From an uncultured Clostridia bacterium (GTDB lineage: Bacteria; Bacillota; Clostridia; Lachnospirales; Bianqueaceae): DNA of 39,565 nucleotides. Where the stretch lies: positions 1 through 39,565 of the forward strand of contig CALWBZ010000033.1 in assembly GCA_944376225.1 (NCBI GenBank). The letters are read 5' to 3'. The translations under genes were made by a program, and so were the position numbers. Shown piece by piece: positions 16,663 to 25,162 of this stretch (the first letter of the stretch is position 1; the number at the start of each line of letters is the position of its first letter). A model generated the notes under the pieces. It ran no database searches. It was not told where the DNA came from and saw only the letters and a list, made by a program, of their open reading frames with translations.

Positions 16663-17142
16663 TTATTCCGGGTAGGCCAACCGATCGGGCGTCATATGAT
16701 AAAGCACCTCTTCCAGATAGCGACCCGCCAGATATTTAGCCATTCCCAGATTCATATCCAGGTAGTTCCCGCAGTCTCGGGCAGAGGCTCCCGGGATTTC
16801 ACCCTCATAATCTCGAATAAACTCAAACATCTCGATCATCAGCGGCAGGATATCTCCAGATTCATAGTCTCCGCCCAGCAAAAGATAATTGCCGGTACGG
16901 CAGCCCATGGGCCCCCAATAGATCACCTTGGGCCCAAATTCCTTATGGTTTCGCAAAAAAGTGGCGGCCAGGTGCTCGATGGTATGAAGCTCCGCCGTAT
17001 TCATCACCGGCTCCCGGTTCGGGGCCGTCATACGAATGTCAAAGGTGGTAATGACCTGATCTCCCAGATAGTCCTTGCGGGAAATATAGATCCCCGGCAA
17101 AAGACGGATATGATCGACAGTAAAGCTTGCGATTTTTTTCAT
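16663..17142 (-). CDS. luxS: S-ribosylhomocysteine lyase LuxS
   Basis: 159 residues. Cleaves S-ribosylhomocysteine to homocysteine and DPD, the precursor of autoinducer-2, in the activated methyl cycle. The metal-site motif ELHTIEH (His53, His57), catalytic Cys81 in GPMGCRTG and metal ligand Cys124 in SARDCGNY are all present. The length is typical (~157). It lies 51 nt downstream of the copper ATPase on the same strand with GGAAAGG as SD. No obvious promoter of its own is seen in the gap. An AI-2E-family membrane protein is encoded 13 kb away; that family name is not evidence of AI-2 transport. Confidence 0.97.
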   Translation of the reverse strand: MKKIASFTVDHIRLLPGIYISRKDYLGDQVITTFDIRMTAPNREPVMNTAELHTIEHLAATFLRNHKEFGPKVIYWGPMGCRTGNYLLLGGDYESGDILPLMIEMFEFIRDYEGEIPGASARDCGNYLDMNLGMAKYLAGRYLEEVLYHMTPDRLAYPE

Positions 17143-17166
17143 GATTGTTCATCCTTTCCTATAAGA

Positions 17167-17188
17167 ACTGCCCGGCAAACCGGGCAGT
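17167..17188 (-). terminator. Hairpin between copA(Z) and luxS, probably a weak terminator
   Basis: A perfect 9-bp stem, ACTGCCCGG (17167-17175) with CCGGGCAGT (17180-17188), loop of 4. On the minus strand the tail is only TCTTATAGG, without a real T run, so read-through into luxS is plausible. Confidence 0.55.
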
Positions 17189-17193
17189 CTCTT

Positions 17194-17403
17194 TTATTCC
17201 CAACGCACCGGCTCATACCCGGCTTCCTTCACGGCGGCCGCGAGGGTTTCTCCGGAAACCTCCTCGTTTAAGGTGACCACGGCTTTCTTATCTTCTAGGC
17301 TCACCTCGGCCCCTGCCACGCCCGATACGCCTTCCAGCGCCTTTTTCACATGCTGCTGGCAATGGGCGCACATCATTCCTTCTACATAGATCGTCTTTGT
17401 CAT
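17194..17403 (-). CDS. Possible internally initiated CopZ-like copper chaperone, in frame with the copA 3' end
   Basis: A 69-residue product could start at the in-frame ATG at 17403 (residue Met787 of the ATPase). It opens [19 protein letters not shown] with the CxxC copper site and a full ferredoxin-like HMA pattern to the stop. The predicted size equals typical stand-alone CopZ. A strong Shine-Dalgarno with 7-nt spacing precedes this internal codon, which is not expected inside a gene by chance. Independent production is inference, not shown. Confidence 0.55.
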   Translation of the reverse strand: MTKTIYVEGMMCAHCQQHVKKALEGVSGVAGAEVSLEDKKAVVTLNEEVSGETLAAAVKEAGYEPVRWE

Positions 17404-19761
17404 TTTATTTTCCTCCTTTTTCTCCGGTACGGGACACGGAGCATTTCTATCCGCTAAGCCGGGTAATAAATCCGGCAAGGGGATCGTTTTACGACGCGCG
17501 TCCCGCTTGGCGGAATGCACCTTGAACAGATTGAGCCGGAGCGCGTTGGTGACGACGCAGAAACTCGACAGGCTCATGGCGGCCGCGCCGAACATGGGAT
17601 TCAGCTGCCATCCCAAGACAGGAATCAGTACGCCCGCGGCCAGGGGGATACCGATACAGTTATAGAAAAAGGCCCAAAACAGATTCTCGTGGATGTTTCG
17701 CAGTACCTGTCTGGACAGGCGGATCGCCGCCGGCACGTCCATGAGGCTCGACTTCATGAGCACCACATCCGCCGCGTCCAGCGCCACGTCCGCGCCGGCG
17801 CCGATGGCGATCCCCACGTCCGCTCGGGTCAGGGCCGGCGCGTCGTTGATCCCGTCTCCCACCATGGCCGTCTTCCCCAGAGAAGACAGGCTGCGCACCA
17901 CCGCCTCCTTGTCCCCGGGCAATACGTCGGAGATGACTTTTTCAAGTCCCACCTGACGGCCGATGGCCTCCGCGGTCCGGCGGTTGTCTCCGGTCAGCAT
18001 GATCGTCTGAATCCCCATATCCGAAAGTTCTCTGACAGCCTGGGCGCTGTCCTGCTTCACCACGTCCGCCACCCCGATGACTCCCAGGATCCTCCTGCCC
18101 CGGGCAAAAAACAACGGGGTTTTTCCGTCTTCCGCGAGGGTTTCTCCGATTCTTTCCATTGCTTCCGTAAGAAAGCCTTCTTCTCTCATCAGCGCCGCGT
18201 TGCCGCCAACGGCCCGCTCGCCGTCGATCCTGCCCTGCACCCCATGACCGGGCATTGCGGAAAAATCCGCCGCCGTGAAGGAAGGCAGATTCCCTTCCCG
18301 CGCCCTCTCCCGGACGGCTTTTGCCAAAGGATGTTCGCTCTTTTCTTCCAGCGCCGCCGCCACGGCAAGCAATTCCTCCGCCGTCACGTCCTCGGCCGGG
18401 CAAAGATCCGTCACCCGAGGTTTTCCTTCCGTCACCGTACCGGTCTTATCGAGAATCACGAAATCCGTCTTGCCCGCCGCCTCTAAGGCCAAGGCCGTCT
18501 TGAAGAGCACGCCGTTTTTGGCCCCCAGGCCGCTCCCCACCATGATCGCCACGGGCGTCGCGAGTCCTAAGGCACAGGGACAGCTAATCACCAGCACGCT
18601 GATGGCCCGCGCCAAGGCAAAGCCGAAGCTCTCTCCCACGGCCATCCATACAATCCAGGTCACCAGGGCGATCCCGATGACCGCCGGCACGAAGATTCCC
18701 GACACTTTATCCGCCACCTTCGCGATGGGCGCTTTCGTCGCCGCCGCGTTCTCCACCATCTCGATGATCTGGCTCAGCGTCGTGTCCCCGCCGACGCGGG
18801 TGGCCGTACAAGTCAGAAAGCCGTTTTGATTCAGCGTCGCCGCGCTGACCGCGCTGCCGGGGCGCTTATCCACCGGCAGACTCTCGCCGGTGAGCGCCGC
18901 CTCATTGACCGCGCTTTCTCCTTCCAGCACCCGTCCGTCCACGGGAATGCTTTCTCCGGGACGCACCAAAAAGGTATCCCCGATCCGCACTTCTTCCGCG
19001 GGAATCGTCTCTTCTCTACCCTCCCGCAGGACCCTGGCCGTCTTTGGGGCCAAATCCATCAGGCTCTTGATGGCGTTGGTGGTCTTTCCCTTACTGTGAG
19101 CCTCCAGGAGCTTGCCCACCGTGATCAGAGTCAGAATCATGGCGGCGGATTCAAAATAAAGCTCGTGCAGATAATGTTCCCCGTGCTCCGGACTCCCGCT
19201 CATCAAAAACAGCATCACGACACTGTACGCGTAGGCCGCCGCGCTGCCCATGGCCACCAACGTATCCATGTTGGGCCCTCCGTGGATCAGACTTGTCACG
19301 CCGCTAACAAAAAAACGCTGGTTAATCACCATCACCGCCGTGGTCCAGAGCAGCTGATATAAACCGATCGCCATGGGATTTTGCCGAAAAGCATCAGGGA
19401 TAGGCCAACCCCACATGAGGGCGCCCATGGATACATACATCAGCGGAATCAGCAAGACCAGGGAGGCGATAAGGCGTTTGGCGAGTCTGGGCGTCTCGTG
19501 ATCCGTAAGCGCCTCCCGTGCCGCTCTCGCGCTTCCCCCTCGCTCCTCCGTTTGTTCCGGACTCGCTCCGTATCCGGCTCCAGACACGGCCTCGCAGATC
19601 CCCTGGGCCGTGGCGGGCTCATCGTACCGCACGGTCATGGAATTGGTCAAAAGGCTTACGGTTACTTCGTTCACACCCTCCACCGAAGACACGGCCTTCT
19701 CCACGTGAGCGCTGCAGGCCGCGCAGGTCATCCCCGTTACCCTGAATTTTTCGATTCGCAT
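17194..19761 (-). CDS. copA: Copper-translocating P1B-type ATPase with C-terminal CopZ-like domain
   Basis: 855 residues. The N-terminal heavy-metal domain has GMTCAAC (10-16). Phosphatase loop TGES is at 291-294, the membrane metal site CPC at 394-396, phosphorylation motif DKTGT at 438-442, SEHP at 475-478 and GDGINDAP at 635-642. NCIGIP and MSLSSF in the last helices fit Cu(I) selectivity. It would export cytosolic copper using ATP. A second heavy-metal domain (GMMCAHC) follows a Pro-rich linker from residue 787. Bacterial CopZ chaperones are normally separate ~69-residue proteins. The gene lies 16 nt after csoR, under CsoR operators. Confidence 0.95.
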   Translation of the reverse strand: MRIEKFRVTGMTCAACSAHVEKAVSSVEGVNEVTVSLLTNSMTVRYDEPATAQGICEAVSGAGYGASPEQTEERGGSARAAREALTDHETPRLAKRLIASLVLLIPLMYVSMGALMWGWPIPDAFRQNPMAIGLYQLLWTTAVMVINQRFFVSGVTSLIHGGPNMDTLVAMGSAAAYAYSVVMLFLMSGSPEHGEHYLHELYFESAAMILTLITVGKLLEAHSKGKTTNAIKSLMDLAPKTARVLREGREETIPAEEVRIGDTFLVRPGESIPVDGRVLEGESAVNEAALTGESLPVDKRPGSAVSAATLNQNGFLTCTATRVGGDTTLSQIIEMVENAAATKAPIAKVADKVSGIFVPAVIGIALVTWIVWMAVGESFGFALARAISVLVISCPCALGLATPVAIMVGSGLGAKNGVLFKTALALEAAGKTDFVILDKTGTVTEGKPRVTDLCPAEDVTAEELLAVAAALEEKSEHPLAKAVRERAREGNLPSFTAADFSAMPGHGVQGRIDGERAVGGNAALMREEGFLTEAMERIGETLAEDGKTPLFFARGRRILGVIGVADVVKQDSAQAVRELSDMGIQTIMLTGDNRRTAEAIGRQVGLEKVISDVLPGDKEAVVRSLSSLGKTAMVGDGINDAPALTRADVGIAIGAGADVALDAADVVLMKSSLMDVPAAIRLSRQVLRNIHENLFWAFFYNCIGIPLAAGVLIPVLGWQLNPMFGAAAMSLSSFCVVTNALRLNLFKVHSAKRDARRKTIPLPDLLPGLADRNAPCPVPEKKEENKMTKTIYVEGMMCAHCQQHVKKALEGVSGVAGAEVSLEDKKAVVTLNEEVSGETLAAAVKEAGYEPVRWE
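17411..17420 (-). promoter_or_regulatory. Internal Shine-Dalgarno site within copA before Met787
   Basis: On the minus strand the sequence is AAAAGGAGGA followed by AATAAAA and ATG. This is as strong as the best start sites in the window. It encodes the Lys-Lys-Glu-Glu-Asn linker of the fused protein. Confidence 0.7.
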
Positions 19762-19777
19762 ACCCTCTCCCCCTTCT

Positions 19778-20071
19778 TTATTTCAGTTTCTTCATCAGAT
19801 CCACCGCTTCATCCACGATATCCGCGTTGCCCTGCCGGATCTCCTCCACCACGCAGGTCTCCATATGATCTTGCAAAACCATGTATCCCAGGTTTTGCAG
19901 CGCGCTCTGCACCGCGGCTATCTGTATCAGGATGTCTCCGCAGTAGCGGTTTTCTTCTACCATGTTCTTAATGCCGTTTAGCTGCCCGATCATCCGGTTA
20001 AGCCGATTCTGCAGCGTCTTTTTGGTCTCTTCATCCCTCGGCGTATGTTTCTTGCGCGCGCAGCACTCCAT
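19778..20071 (-). CDS. csoR: CsoR-type copper-sensing repressor
   Basis: 97 residues from ATG 20071, behind GAGGAGGAG; the frame continues upstream into operator DNA, so the longer start is rejected. The all-helical CsoR/RcnR fold shows [32 protein letters not shown]. Cu(I) ligands are Cys48 or so (in NRYCGD), His and Cys in LQDHMETCV. This C-H-C pattern fits CsoR rather than the nickel or formaldehyde sensors. It leads the csoR-copA(Z) operon and two operator copies overlap its promoter, so it should repress its own transcription until copper binds. Confidence 0.93.
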   Translation of the reverse strand: MECCARKKHTPRDEETKKTLQNRLNRMIGQLNGIKNMVEENRYCGDILIQIAAVQSALQNLGYMVLQDHMETCVVEEIRQGNADIVDEAVDLMKKLK

Positions 20072-20088
20072 ATTTCTCCTCCTCTCAA

Positions 20089-20105
20089 ATACCCCCACCG
20101 GGTAT
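20089..20105. promoter_or_regulatory. CsoR operator copy 1
   Basis: Near-palindrome ATACCCCCACCGGGTAT, the G/C-tract form expected for CsoR operators. It lies downstream of the -10 element of the csoR promoter. Confidence 0.75.
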
Positions 20106-20112
20106 TTTCTAT

Positions 20113-20141
20113 ATCATATACCCCACCCGGGTATTTGTCAA
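20113..20141 (-). promoter_or_regulatory. SigA promoter of csoR-copA(Z)
   Basis: On the minus strand: TTGACA (complement of 20136-20141), 17-nt spacer, TATGAT (complement of 20113-20118). The spacer is CsoR operator copy 2. Confidence 0.82.
20118..20134. promoter_or_regulatory. CsoR operator copy 2
   Basis: ATACCCCACCCGGGTAT, almost identical to copy 1, with centres 29 bp apart. It occupies the spacer between the -35 and -10 boxes. Confidence 0.75.
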
Positions 20142-20160
20142 TCCCTTTCCTTAAAATTTT

Positions 20161-20189
20161 TTGATTTTTTCTCGATATTATGCTATGCT
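20161..20189 (+). promoter_or_regulatory. Possible SigA promoter of the ECF sigma operon
   Basis: TTGATT (20161-20166), 17-nt spacer, TATGCT (20184-20189), 56 nt before the start codon. A second, ECF-like pair (TGTAG 20193-20197, CGTAG 20214-20218) lies just downstream and might allow autoregulation; this is speculative. Confidence 0.5.
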
Positions 20190-20245
20190 CCTTGTAGTTT
20201 TTTTGAATAGATCCGTAGGTAATGGGTAGAAGGAGATGATATTGA

Positions 20246-20803
20246 GTGGAAGATAAACAGATCGTCGAACTTTTCTGGCAGCGTTCGGAAGAAGCCCTCG
20301 CGGCGTTGGATCACAAATACGGCAAGCTCTGCCGCGCCCTGGCCTCTCGCTGGGCAAAGGACCCGCAGGATGCGGAGGAATGCGTAAACGACGCTTATCT
20401 TGCCCTCTGGGAGGCTATTCCTCCCGCCCGCCCCGAGCCTTTGATCGCTTACCTATGCAAAGTCATTCGCAACCTGTCACTAAAAAGACGGGAGCACGAC
20501 GAAGCCATGAAGCGCGACTCCCGCTGCGACGCTTCCCTCGAGGAACTCGCGGAGGCCCTGCCCGCGGGGACGGATGTGTGGTCGGAAGTCGCCGCGAAGG
20601 AACTCGCCAGGGCATTAGAGCGTTTCTTGGATACGCTCTCCCGACAGGACCGCGTCATCTTTATGCGCCGCTACTGGTTTGGCGATCCCTATCAGGAGAT
20701 TGCCGGTCGGGTAGGTTTAAGCGAAAAAACCGTATCTGTTCGACTAACCAGACTCCGCAAACGCCTTCGACAATATTTCATACAGGAGGGAATCTTATCA
20801 TGA
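20246..20803 (+). CDS. ECF-type RNA polymerase sigma factor
   Basis: 185 residues starting at GTG 20246, about 11 nt after AAGGAG. Region 2 spans about residues 18-85 (DPQDAEECVNDAYLALWEAIPP, then PLIAYLCKVIRNLSLKRR). Region 4 spans about 125-178 (LSRQDRVIFMRRYWF, with helix-turn-helix QEIAGRVGLSEKTVSVRLTR). Its stop overlaps the next ATG by 4 nt, the usual arrangement with an anti-sigma partner. It would direct polymerase to a stress-specific set of promoters; no target beyond possible autoregulation is visible here. Confidence 0.92.
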   Translation: MEDKQIVELFWQRSEEALAALDHKYGKLCRALASRWAKDPQDAEECVNDAYLALWEAIPPARPEPLIAYLCKVIRNLSLKRREHDEAMKRDSRCDASLEELAEALPAGTDVWSEVAAKELARALERFLDTLSRQDRVIFMRRYWFGDPYQEIAGRVGLSEKTVSVRLTRLRKRLRQYFIQEGILS

Positions 20804-21480
20804 ATACCCAGCTTCTTTCCCATGCCCTTAACGACCTGGGCGAAAAATACGTGGCCGAAGCGCTGGAATACGCGCCTCCCGTCCGCCAAAAACGCCCTTT
20901 GTTCATCGCGTTGGCCGCCTGTCTTTCCCTTTTTATCGCTTTCGGCCTCTGGCAATTTCGTTCCCCACTCGAAACGGTGACCCTATCCGGCGGCGAAACT
21001 CTTCGTTTCGCTCCCCTCTCCTCTGTCCCCACAAACAGTCTCGATCTGTTTGTGGATACCAGAGCGCTCACCGCATACGAACGCGAAGCCCTCTTTCCCG
21101 GCCTGTCCGCGGAGGGGTTTGGCGTCTGGAGCGGAGAGGACCGGAGCTTTCTCGGTTTTGAGGGGCATCTGGGCCGGGTACGCTTTATCTTCTCTGCCAC
21201 GGAGACCCTTCTACAGGATACTATAATTGAGGGAACCGAGGCGACCGCTTCCCAAGACGGCGTCGGGATTACCGCCGGCTATTTCCGTACCCGTCCCAAC
21301 AGCCAAGGAAAGCGTACCGTCATCTACTATGCCACTTTTACGTTAAACGGCCAAACCTTTTATCTGGAAAACGCGGGAGAGGAAGCCGATAAGGACTCCG
21401 TTAAAAGCGAACTGGCCCAGGCGCTCGAAGGGCTCATCGAAAACGGCGCCCTCCCGGAGGCGGCTTTCCCGTCCCTATGA
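20800..21480 (+). CDS. Probable membrane anti-sigma factor
   Basis: 226 residues from ATG 20800, with GGAGGG upstream and a 4-nt overlap with the sigma gene. A cytoplasmic N-terminus of about 30 residues (MNTQLLSHALNDLGEKYVAE) is followed by one transmembrane helix (about 32-48, LFIALAACLSLFIAFGLW) and an extracytoplasmic domain. No zinc-binding HxxxCxxC motif is present. The anti-sigma role rests on position, topology and coupling. The outer domain is not recognised and could sense the inducing signal. Confidence 0.75.
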   Translation: MNTQLLSHALNDLGEKYVAEALEYAPPVRQKRPLFIALAACLSLFIAFGLWQFRSPLETVTLSGGETLRFAPLSSVPTNSLDLFVDTRALTAYEREALFPGLSAEGFGVWSGEDRSFLGFEGHLGRVRFIFSATETLLQDTIIEGTEATASQDGVGITAGYFRTRPNSQGKRTVIYYATFTLNGQTFYLENAGEEADKDSVKSELAQALEGLIENGALPEAAFPSL

Positions 21481-21497
21481 TCCTCCAATCATAACAA

Positions 21498-21519
21498 AAG
21501 AGCCCCGAGAGGGGCTCTT
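21498..21519. terminator. Terminator between the anti-sigma gene and the hydrogenase operon
   Basis: A perfect 9-bp stem, AAGAGCCCC (21498-21506) with GGGGCTCTT (21511-21519), tetraloop GAGA. The minus-strand tail TTGTTATGATT favours termination of the hydrogenase transcript. It also lies 17 nt after the plus-strand stop. Confidence 0.8.
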
Positions 21520-21521
21520 CC

Positions 21522-23288
21522 TTATACTCGTTCCTTCGCCGCGTAGGTGGTATGCAGCAATTCGTGGGCCTTGCCGTGTCCCGGCTGTCCCATATAGTCC
21601 TCATATAACTTCTGAATAAAGGGGTTCTCATGGGATTTACGGAGCTTCTTCTCCGCATCCTCTCCACAGAGCGCCGCCTGGCGCTTTTTGATGACGCCAA
21701 AATCCCCGTGATGGTAGGGCTGCCCGCCGCCGTTGACACAGCCGCCAGGACAGGCCATGATCTCCACCGCATGGAGATGATCCGGATTCCCCGCCTTGAT
21801 CTCTTCCATGATCTTGCGGGCGTTGCCCAGACCGCTGGCCACGGCCACATTGACGGTCAGGCCGCCGATCTGAACCGCCGCCTTGCGAATGCCGGAAGAG
21901 GTGCTGCGAATCTCCTCGAATTCCACCTTCTTAAGCGTCTCACCGGTCAGCCATTCATAGGCGGTACGCAAGGCCGCTTCCATGACGCCTCCCGTCTTGC
22001 CGAAGATGACGCCGGCTCCCGTGGACTCACCCAGGGGATCGTCGAAATCATCCTCCGCCAGATTCTTCAGGTCAAAGTTAAACTGCTTGATCAGCCCGGC
22101 CAGCTCATGGGTGCTGATGGAATAATCCACGTCCGGGTTCTGATCCGCCGCGAATTCTTCCCGCTGGGCTTCATACTTCTTGGCAATACAGGGCATGACG
22201 GAAACGACGACAAGCTGTTCCCTCTGTACGCCCAGTTTCTCGGCAAAATAAGTCTTTGCCACCGCGCCGAACATCTGCTGCGGCGACTTCGCGGAAGAGG
22301 GCAGATCCAGGAATTCCGGATACTGGGTCTCGATGAAGTTGACCCAGGCCGGACAGCAGGAGGTCATGAGGGGCATGGCCACCGGCTCTCCCTTGATATA
22401 CTTCTGCAGCCGCTCGGCCAGTTCCGTGGCCTCTTCCATGATGGTCAGATCCGCGGCGAAATCGGTATCGAAGACATAGTCGAAACCGATCTTGCGAAGG
22501 GCCGCCACCATCTTGCCCGTAACGGAGGTTCCCGCCGGATACCCAAACTCTTCTCCCAGAGCCGCCCGTACCGCGGGCGCGGTATTGACCACGACGATCT
22601 TATCCGGGTTCGCCAGATCTTCCATCAGGCGGTCCGTCGCGCTGGCATTGGCCGTCAGGGCTCCCACCGGGCACACCTGTACGCACTGCCCGCAATAAGT
22701 ACATACCGATTCGTTCAAAGGCACCTGGAAAGAGGTAGAGACCACCGCCTCGAAGCCCCGGTTCACGCCGGAAAGCGCTCCCACGGTCTGCACCTGGTTG
22801 CAGACTGTCTCGCAGCGCCGGCACATGATACATTTATTCATGTCCCGTACGATGGAGACGCTGGTGTCCATGGGATAAGAGGACTGGGATGTTCCCGTCA
22901 CACGGATCTTGCGGATCCCCATCTTCTCCGATACCTTTTGCAGGTCGCATTCTCCCGATTTCGCACAGGTCAGGCAGTCCTTGGGATGGTCGGAGAGCAT
23001 CAGCTCCAGCACCGTCCGGCGCTCTTCCAGAACCTTCGGCGTATTGGTATGAACCACCATGCCCTCAGCCACGGGCGTGGCGCAGGCCGGCGCCAGGTTG
23101 CGGCGCTTTTCCACCTCCACCACGCAGACGCGGCAGGAGGCCGGCTGGTTGTTCAGCCCGATCTCGTGCATATGCAGATGACAGAGCGTGGGGATCTCGA
23201 TGCCCAGCTTCTTCGCCGCGTCCAGGATCGTACTTCCTTTCTCTACCTGCACCGGCTGTCCGTCGATTATCAGATTTATCATGTCCAT
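21522..23288 (-). CDS. hydA: [FeFe] hydrogenase catalytic subunit (NAD-linked, HndD/HydA type)
   Basis: 588 residues. An N-terminal 2Fe-2S plant-type ferredoxin domain (about 1-80, with CHLHMHEIG, CRVCVVEVE) comes first. Then the His-Cys3 cluster (HPKDCLTCAKSGECDLQ), two 4Fe-4S clusters (CIMCRRCETVC, CTYCGQCVQVC) and the H-cluster domain with all three signatures: TSCCPAW, MPCIAKKYEA and MACPGGCVNGGG. It produces or oxidises H2. With the HydB- and HydC-like subunits encoded upstream it should form an NAD- and ferredoxin-linked, possibly electron-bifurcating complex. It is the last gene of the operon, 12 nt after hydB. Confidence 0.96.
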   Translation of the reverse strand: MDMINLIIDGQPVQVEKGSTILDAAKKLGIEIPTLCHLHMHEIGLNNQPASCRVCVVEVEKRRNLAPACATPVAEGMVVHTNTPKVLEERRTVLELMLSDHPKDCLTCAKSGECDLQKVSEKMGIRKIRVTGTSQSSYPMDTSVSIVRDMNKCIMCRRCETVCNQVQTVGALSGVNRGFEAVVSTSFQVPLNESVCTYCGQCVQVCPVGALTANASATDRLMEDLANPDKIVVVNTAPAVRAALGEEFGYPAGTSVTGKMVAALRKIGFDYVFDTDFAADLTIMEEATELAERLQKYIKGEPVAMPLMTSCCPAWVNFIETQYPEFLDLPSSAKSPQQMFGAVAKTYFAEKLGVQREQLVVVSVMPCIAKKYEAQREEFAADQNPDVDYSISTHELAGLIKQFNFDLKNLAEDDFDDPLGESTGAGVIFGKTGGVMEAALRTAYEWLTGETLKKVEFEEIRSTSSGIRKAAVQIGGLTVNVAVASGLGNARKIMEEIKAGNPDHLHAVEIMACPGGCVNGGGQPYHHGDFGVIKKRQAALCGEDAEKKLRKSHENPFIQKLYEDYMGQPGHGKAHELLHTTYAAKERV

Positions 23289-23300
23289 GCTTCATCCCCC

Positions 23301-25151
23301 TTATTTCTTCACGATAGCGCCAAACTTACACTTATCCATACAGGTGCCGCACTTGATACATTTATCCTGCAAGATGCTGTGAGGATTCCGCACCGTGCCC
23401 TCGATGGCGTTCACCGGGCAATTACGGGCGCACAGCGTACATCCCTTACACTTCTCGGGATCGATATAAAACTTCAGAAGCGCCGTACATTTCCCCGCCG
23501 GACAGCGCCCGTTCACATGGGCGATATACTCGTCCTCGAAGGCCGCCAAGGTGGACAGCACCGGGTTCGGGGCCGTCTGCCCCAAGCCGCAGAGCGCCGT
23601 GTCCTTAATCACCTGACTCAGCCGCTTAAGCTCCGCGATATGTTCCATCGTACCCTTGCCCTGGGTGATATCCTTCAAAAGCTCGGACAGTCGCTTGGTT
23701 CCCACGCGGCAGGGCGTACATTTGCCGCAGGACTCCTCCTCGGTAAATTCCAGATAAAAACGGGCCACAGAGGGCATGCAGTCGTCCTCGTCCATGACGA
23801 TCAGGCCGCCGGATCCCATCATGGATCCCTTCGCCACCAGGCTGTCAAAATCGATGGGCGTATCCAGATCTTTCTCCGTCAGGCATCCGCCGGAAGGTCC
23901 GCCGGTCTGGGCCGCCTTGAACTCCTTGCCGCTCTTGATGCCGCCGCCGATATCGAAGATGACCTCCCGCAGGGTGGTGCCCATGGGCACCTCGATCAGG
24001 CCCACGTTATTGATCTTTCCGGCCAGGGCAAACACTTTGGTTCCTTTGCTCTTCTCCGTACCGATGGAACTGAACCAATCCGCGCCTTTTAGGAAAATAA
24101 CCGGTACGTTGGCGAAAGTCTCCACATTGTTTACGTTGGTGGGTTTTCCCCAATATCCGCTCTCCGCGGGGAAGGGAGGCTTGGTCGTGGGCTCGCCCCG
24201 ATTTCCTTCCATCGAGTGAATCAAGGCTGTCTCCTCGCCGCAGACGAAGGCGCCCGCGCCGAAGGAAATCTGGATGTCAAAACAAAAATCCGTACCCAAG
24301 ATATGCTCTCCCAGAAGCCCGCACTCCCTGGCAGACTCGATGGCCTTCTCCAGACGCTTAATCGCCAGCGGATACTCGGCCCGGATATAGACCCTGCCCT
24401 CGCTGGCGCCGATGGCATAACCGCAAATGGCCATGGCCTCTACGATACTGTGCGGATCTCCCTCCAGGATGGAACGGTCCATAAAAGCGCCCGGATCTCC
24501 CTCATCCGCGTTGCAGACCACATACTTCTGCTCTGCCTGATAGCCTCTGGCAAACTGCCACTTGAGCCCCGTGGGGAATCCCGCGCCGCCCCGGCCCCGA
24601 AGGCCTGACTTCTTCACTTCCTCGATGACTTCCTCGGGCGTCATCCGGGTGATACATTTGGCCAGAGCCTGATACCCTTCCTGACCGATATAATCCTTTA
24701 TGTTCTCCGGATCGATATAGCCGCAGTTTCTTAAAGCCACTCGCTGCTGTTTCTTATAGAAATCCATATGTTTGGAGTCGGAGATGTGTTCGCCGGTCTT
24801 AGGATCCTGATAGAGCAGGCGCTGCACCTTCTCGTTATTCATGATGTGGCTCTCCACGATCTCCTGAGCGTCCTCCGGCTTCACCTGGGTATAAAAGGTG
24901 TTGTCCGGCAGGATCTTCACGATGGGGCCCTTCTCGCAGAAACCGAAACATCCGGTCCGCACCACTTCCACCATGTCCTCGAGCCCCCGCTCGGCCAGTT
25001 CCGCCTGCAGATTCTCCACGATCTTCTGGGAATCCGAAGACTGACATCCCGTACCGCCGCACACCAGGATGCTGACGCTTTCTTTCTTTTCTTCCTCCTG
25101 CCGCGCGAGGCAGATGGCCTTAAGCTCTTCTACTGTCTTGATCTTTTCCAT
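23301..25151 (-). CDS. hydB: NADH-binding hydrogenase subunit (HndC/HydB, NuoF-like)
   Basis: 616 residues. An N-terminal thioredoxin-like 2Fe-2S domain (about 28-115, CGGTGCQSS and GCFGFCEKGP) precedes the NuoF core: FMN/NADH-binding LRGRGGAGFPTGLKW, NADEGDPGAFMDR and GAGAFVCGEETAL, then a 4Fe-4S motif ESCGKCTPCRVG. Two C-terminal 4Fe-4S motifs follow (CKGCTLCARNCPVN, CIKCGTCMDKC). It transfers electrons between NAD(H), FMN and the iron-sulfur chain. ATG 25151 is chosen over 25172 because GGGGGAG sits between it and the upstream stop. The fused N-terminal domain replaces a separate HndB. Confidence 0.95.
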   Translation of the reverse strand: MEKIKTVEELKAICLARQEEEKKESVSILVCGGTGCQSSDSQKIVENLQAELAERGLEDMVEVVRTGCFGFCEKGPIVKILPDNTFYTQVKPEDAQEIVESHIMNNEKVQRLLYQDPKTGEHISDSKHMDFYKKQQRVALRNCGYIDPENIKDYIGQEGYQALAKCITRMTPEEVIEEVKKSGLRGRGGAGFPTGLKWQFARGYQAEQKYVVCNADEGDPGAFMDRSILEGDPHSIVEAMAICGYAIGASEGRVYIRAEYPLAIKRLEKAIESARECGLLGEHILGTDFCFDIQISFGAGAFVCGEETALIHSMEGNRGEPTTKPPFPAESGYWGKPTNVNNVETFANVPVIFLKGADWFSSIGTEKSKGTKVFALAGKINNVGLIEVPMGTTLREVIFDIGGGIKSGKEFKAAQTGGPSGGCLTEKDLDTPIDFDSLVAKGSMMGSGGLIVMDEDDCMPSVARFYLEFTEEESCGKCTPCRVGTKRLSELLKDITQGKGTMEHIAELKRLSQVIKDTALCGLGQTAPNPVLSTLAAFEDEYIAHVNGRCPAGKCTALLKFYIDPEKCKGCTLCARNCPVNAIEGTVRNPHSILQDKCIKCGTCMDKCKFGAIVKK

Positions 25152-25162
25152 CTTGCTCCCCC

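Noticed and set aside
20380..20799. Upstream extension of the anti-sigma frame within the sigma gene
   Set aside because: It is an out-of-frame reading of the ECF sigma gene; ATG 20800 has a good SD and the usual 4-nt overlap.
21630..24092. An 820-codon open frame on the plus strand
   Set aside because: It is antisense to the two large hydrogenase genes, which have complete family motifs; the long frame is a by-product of GC-rich codon use.
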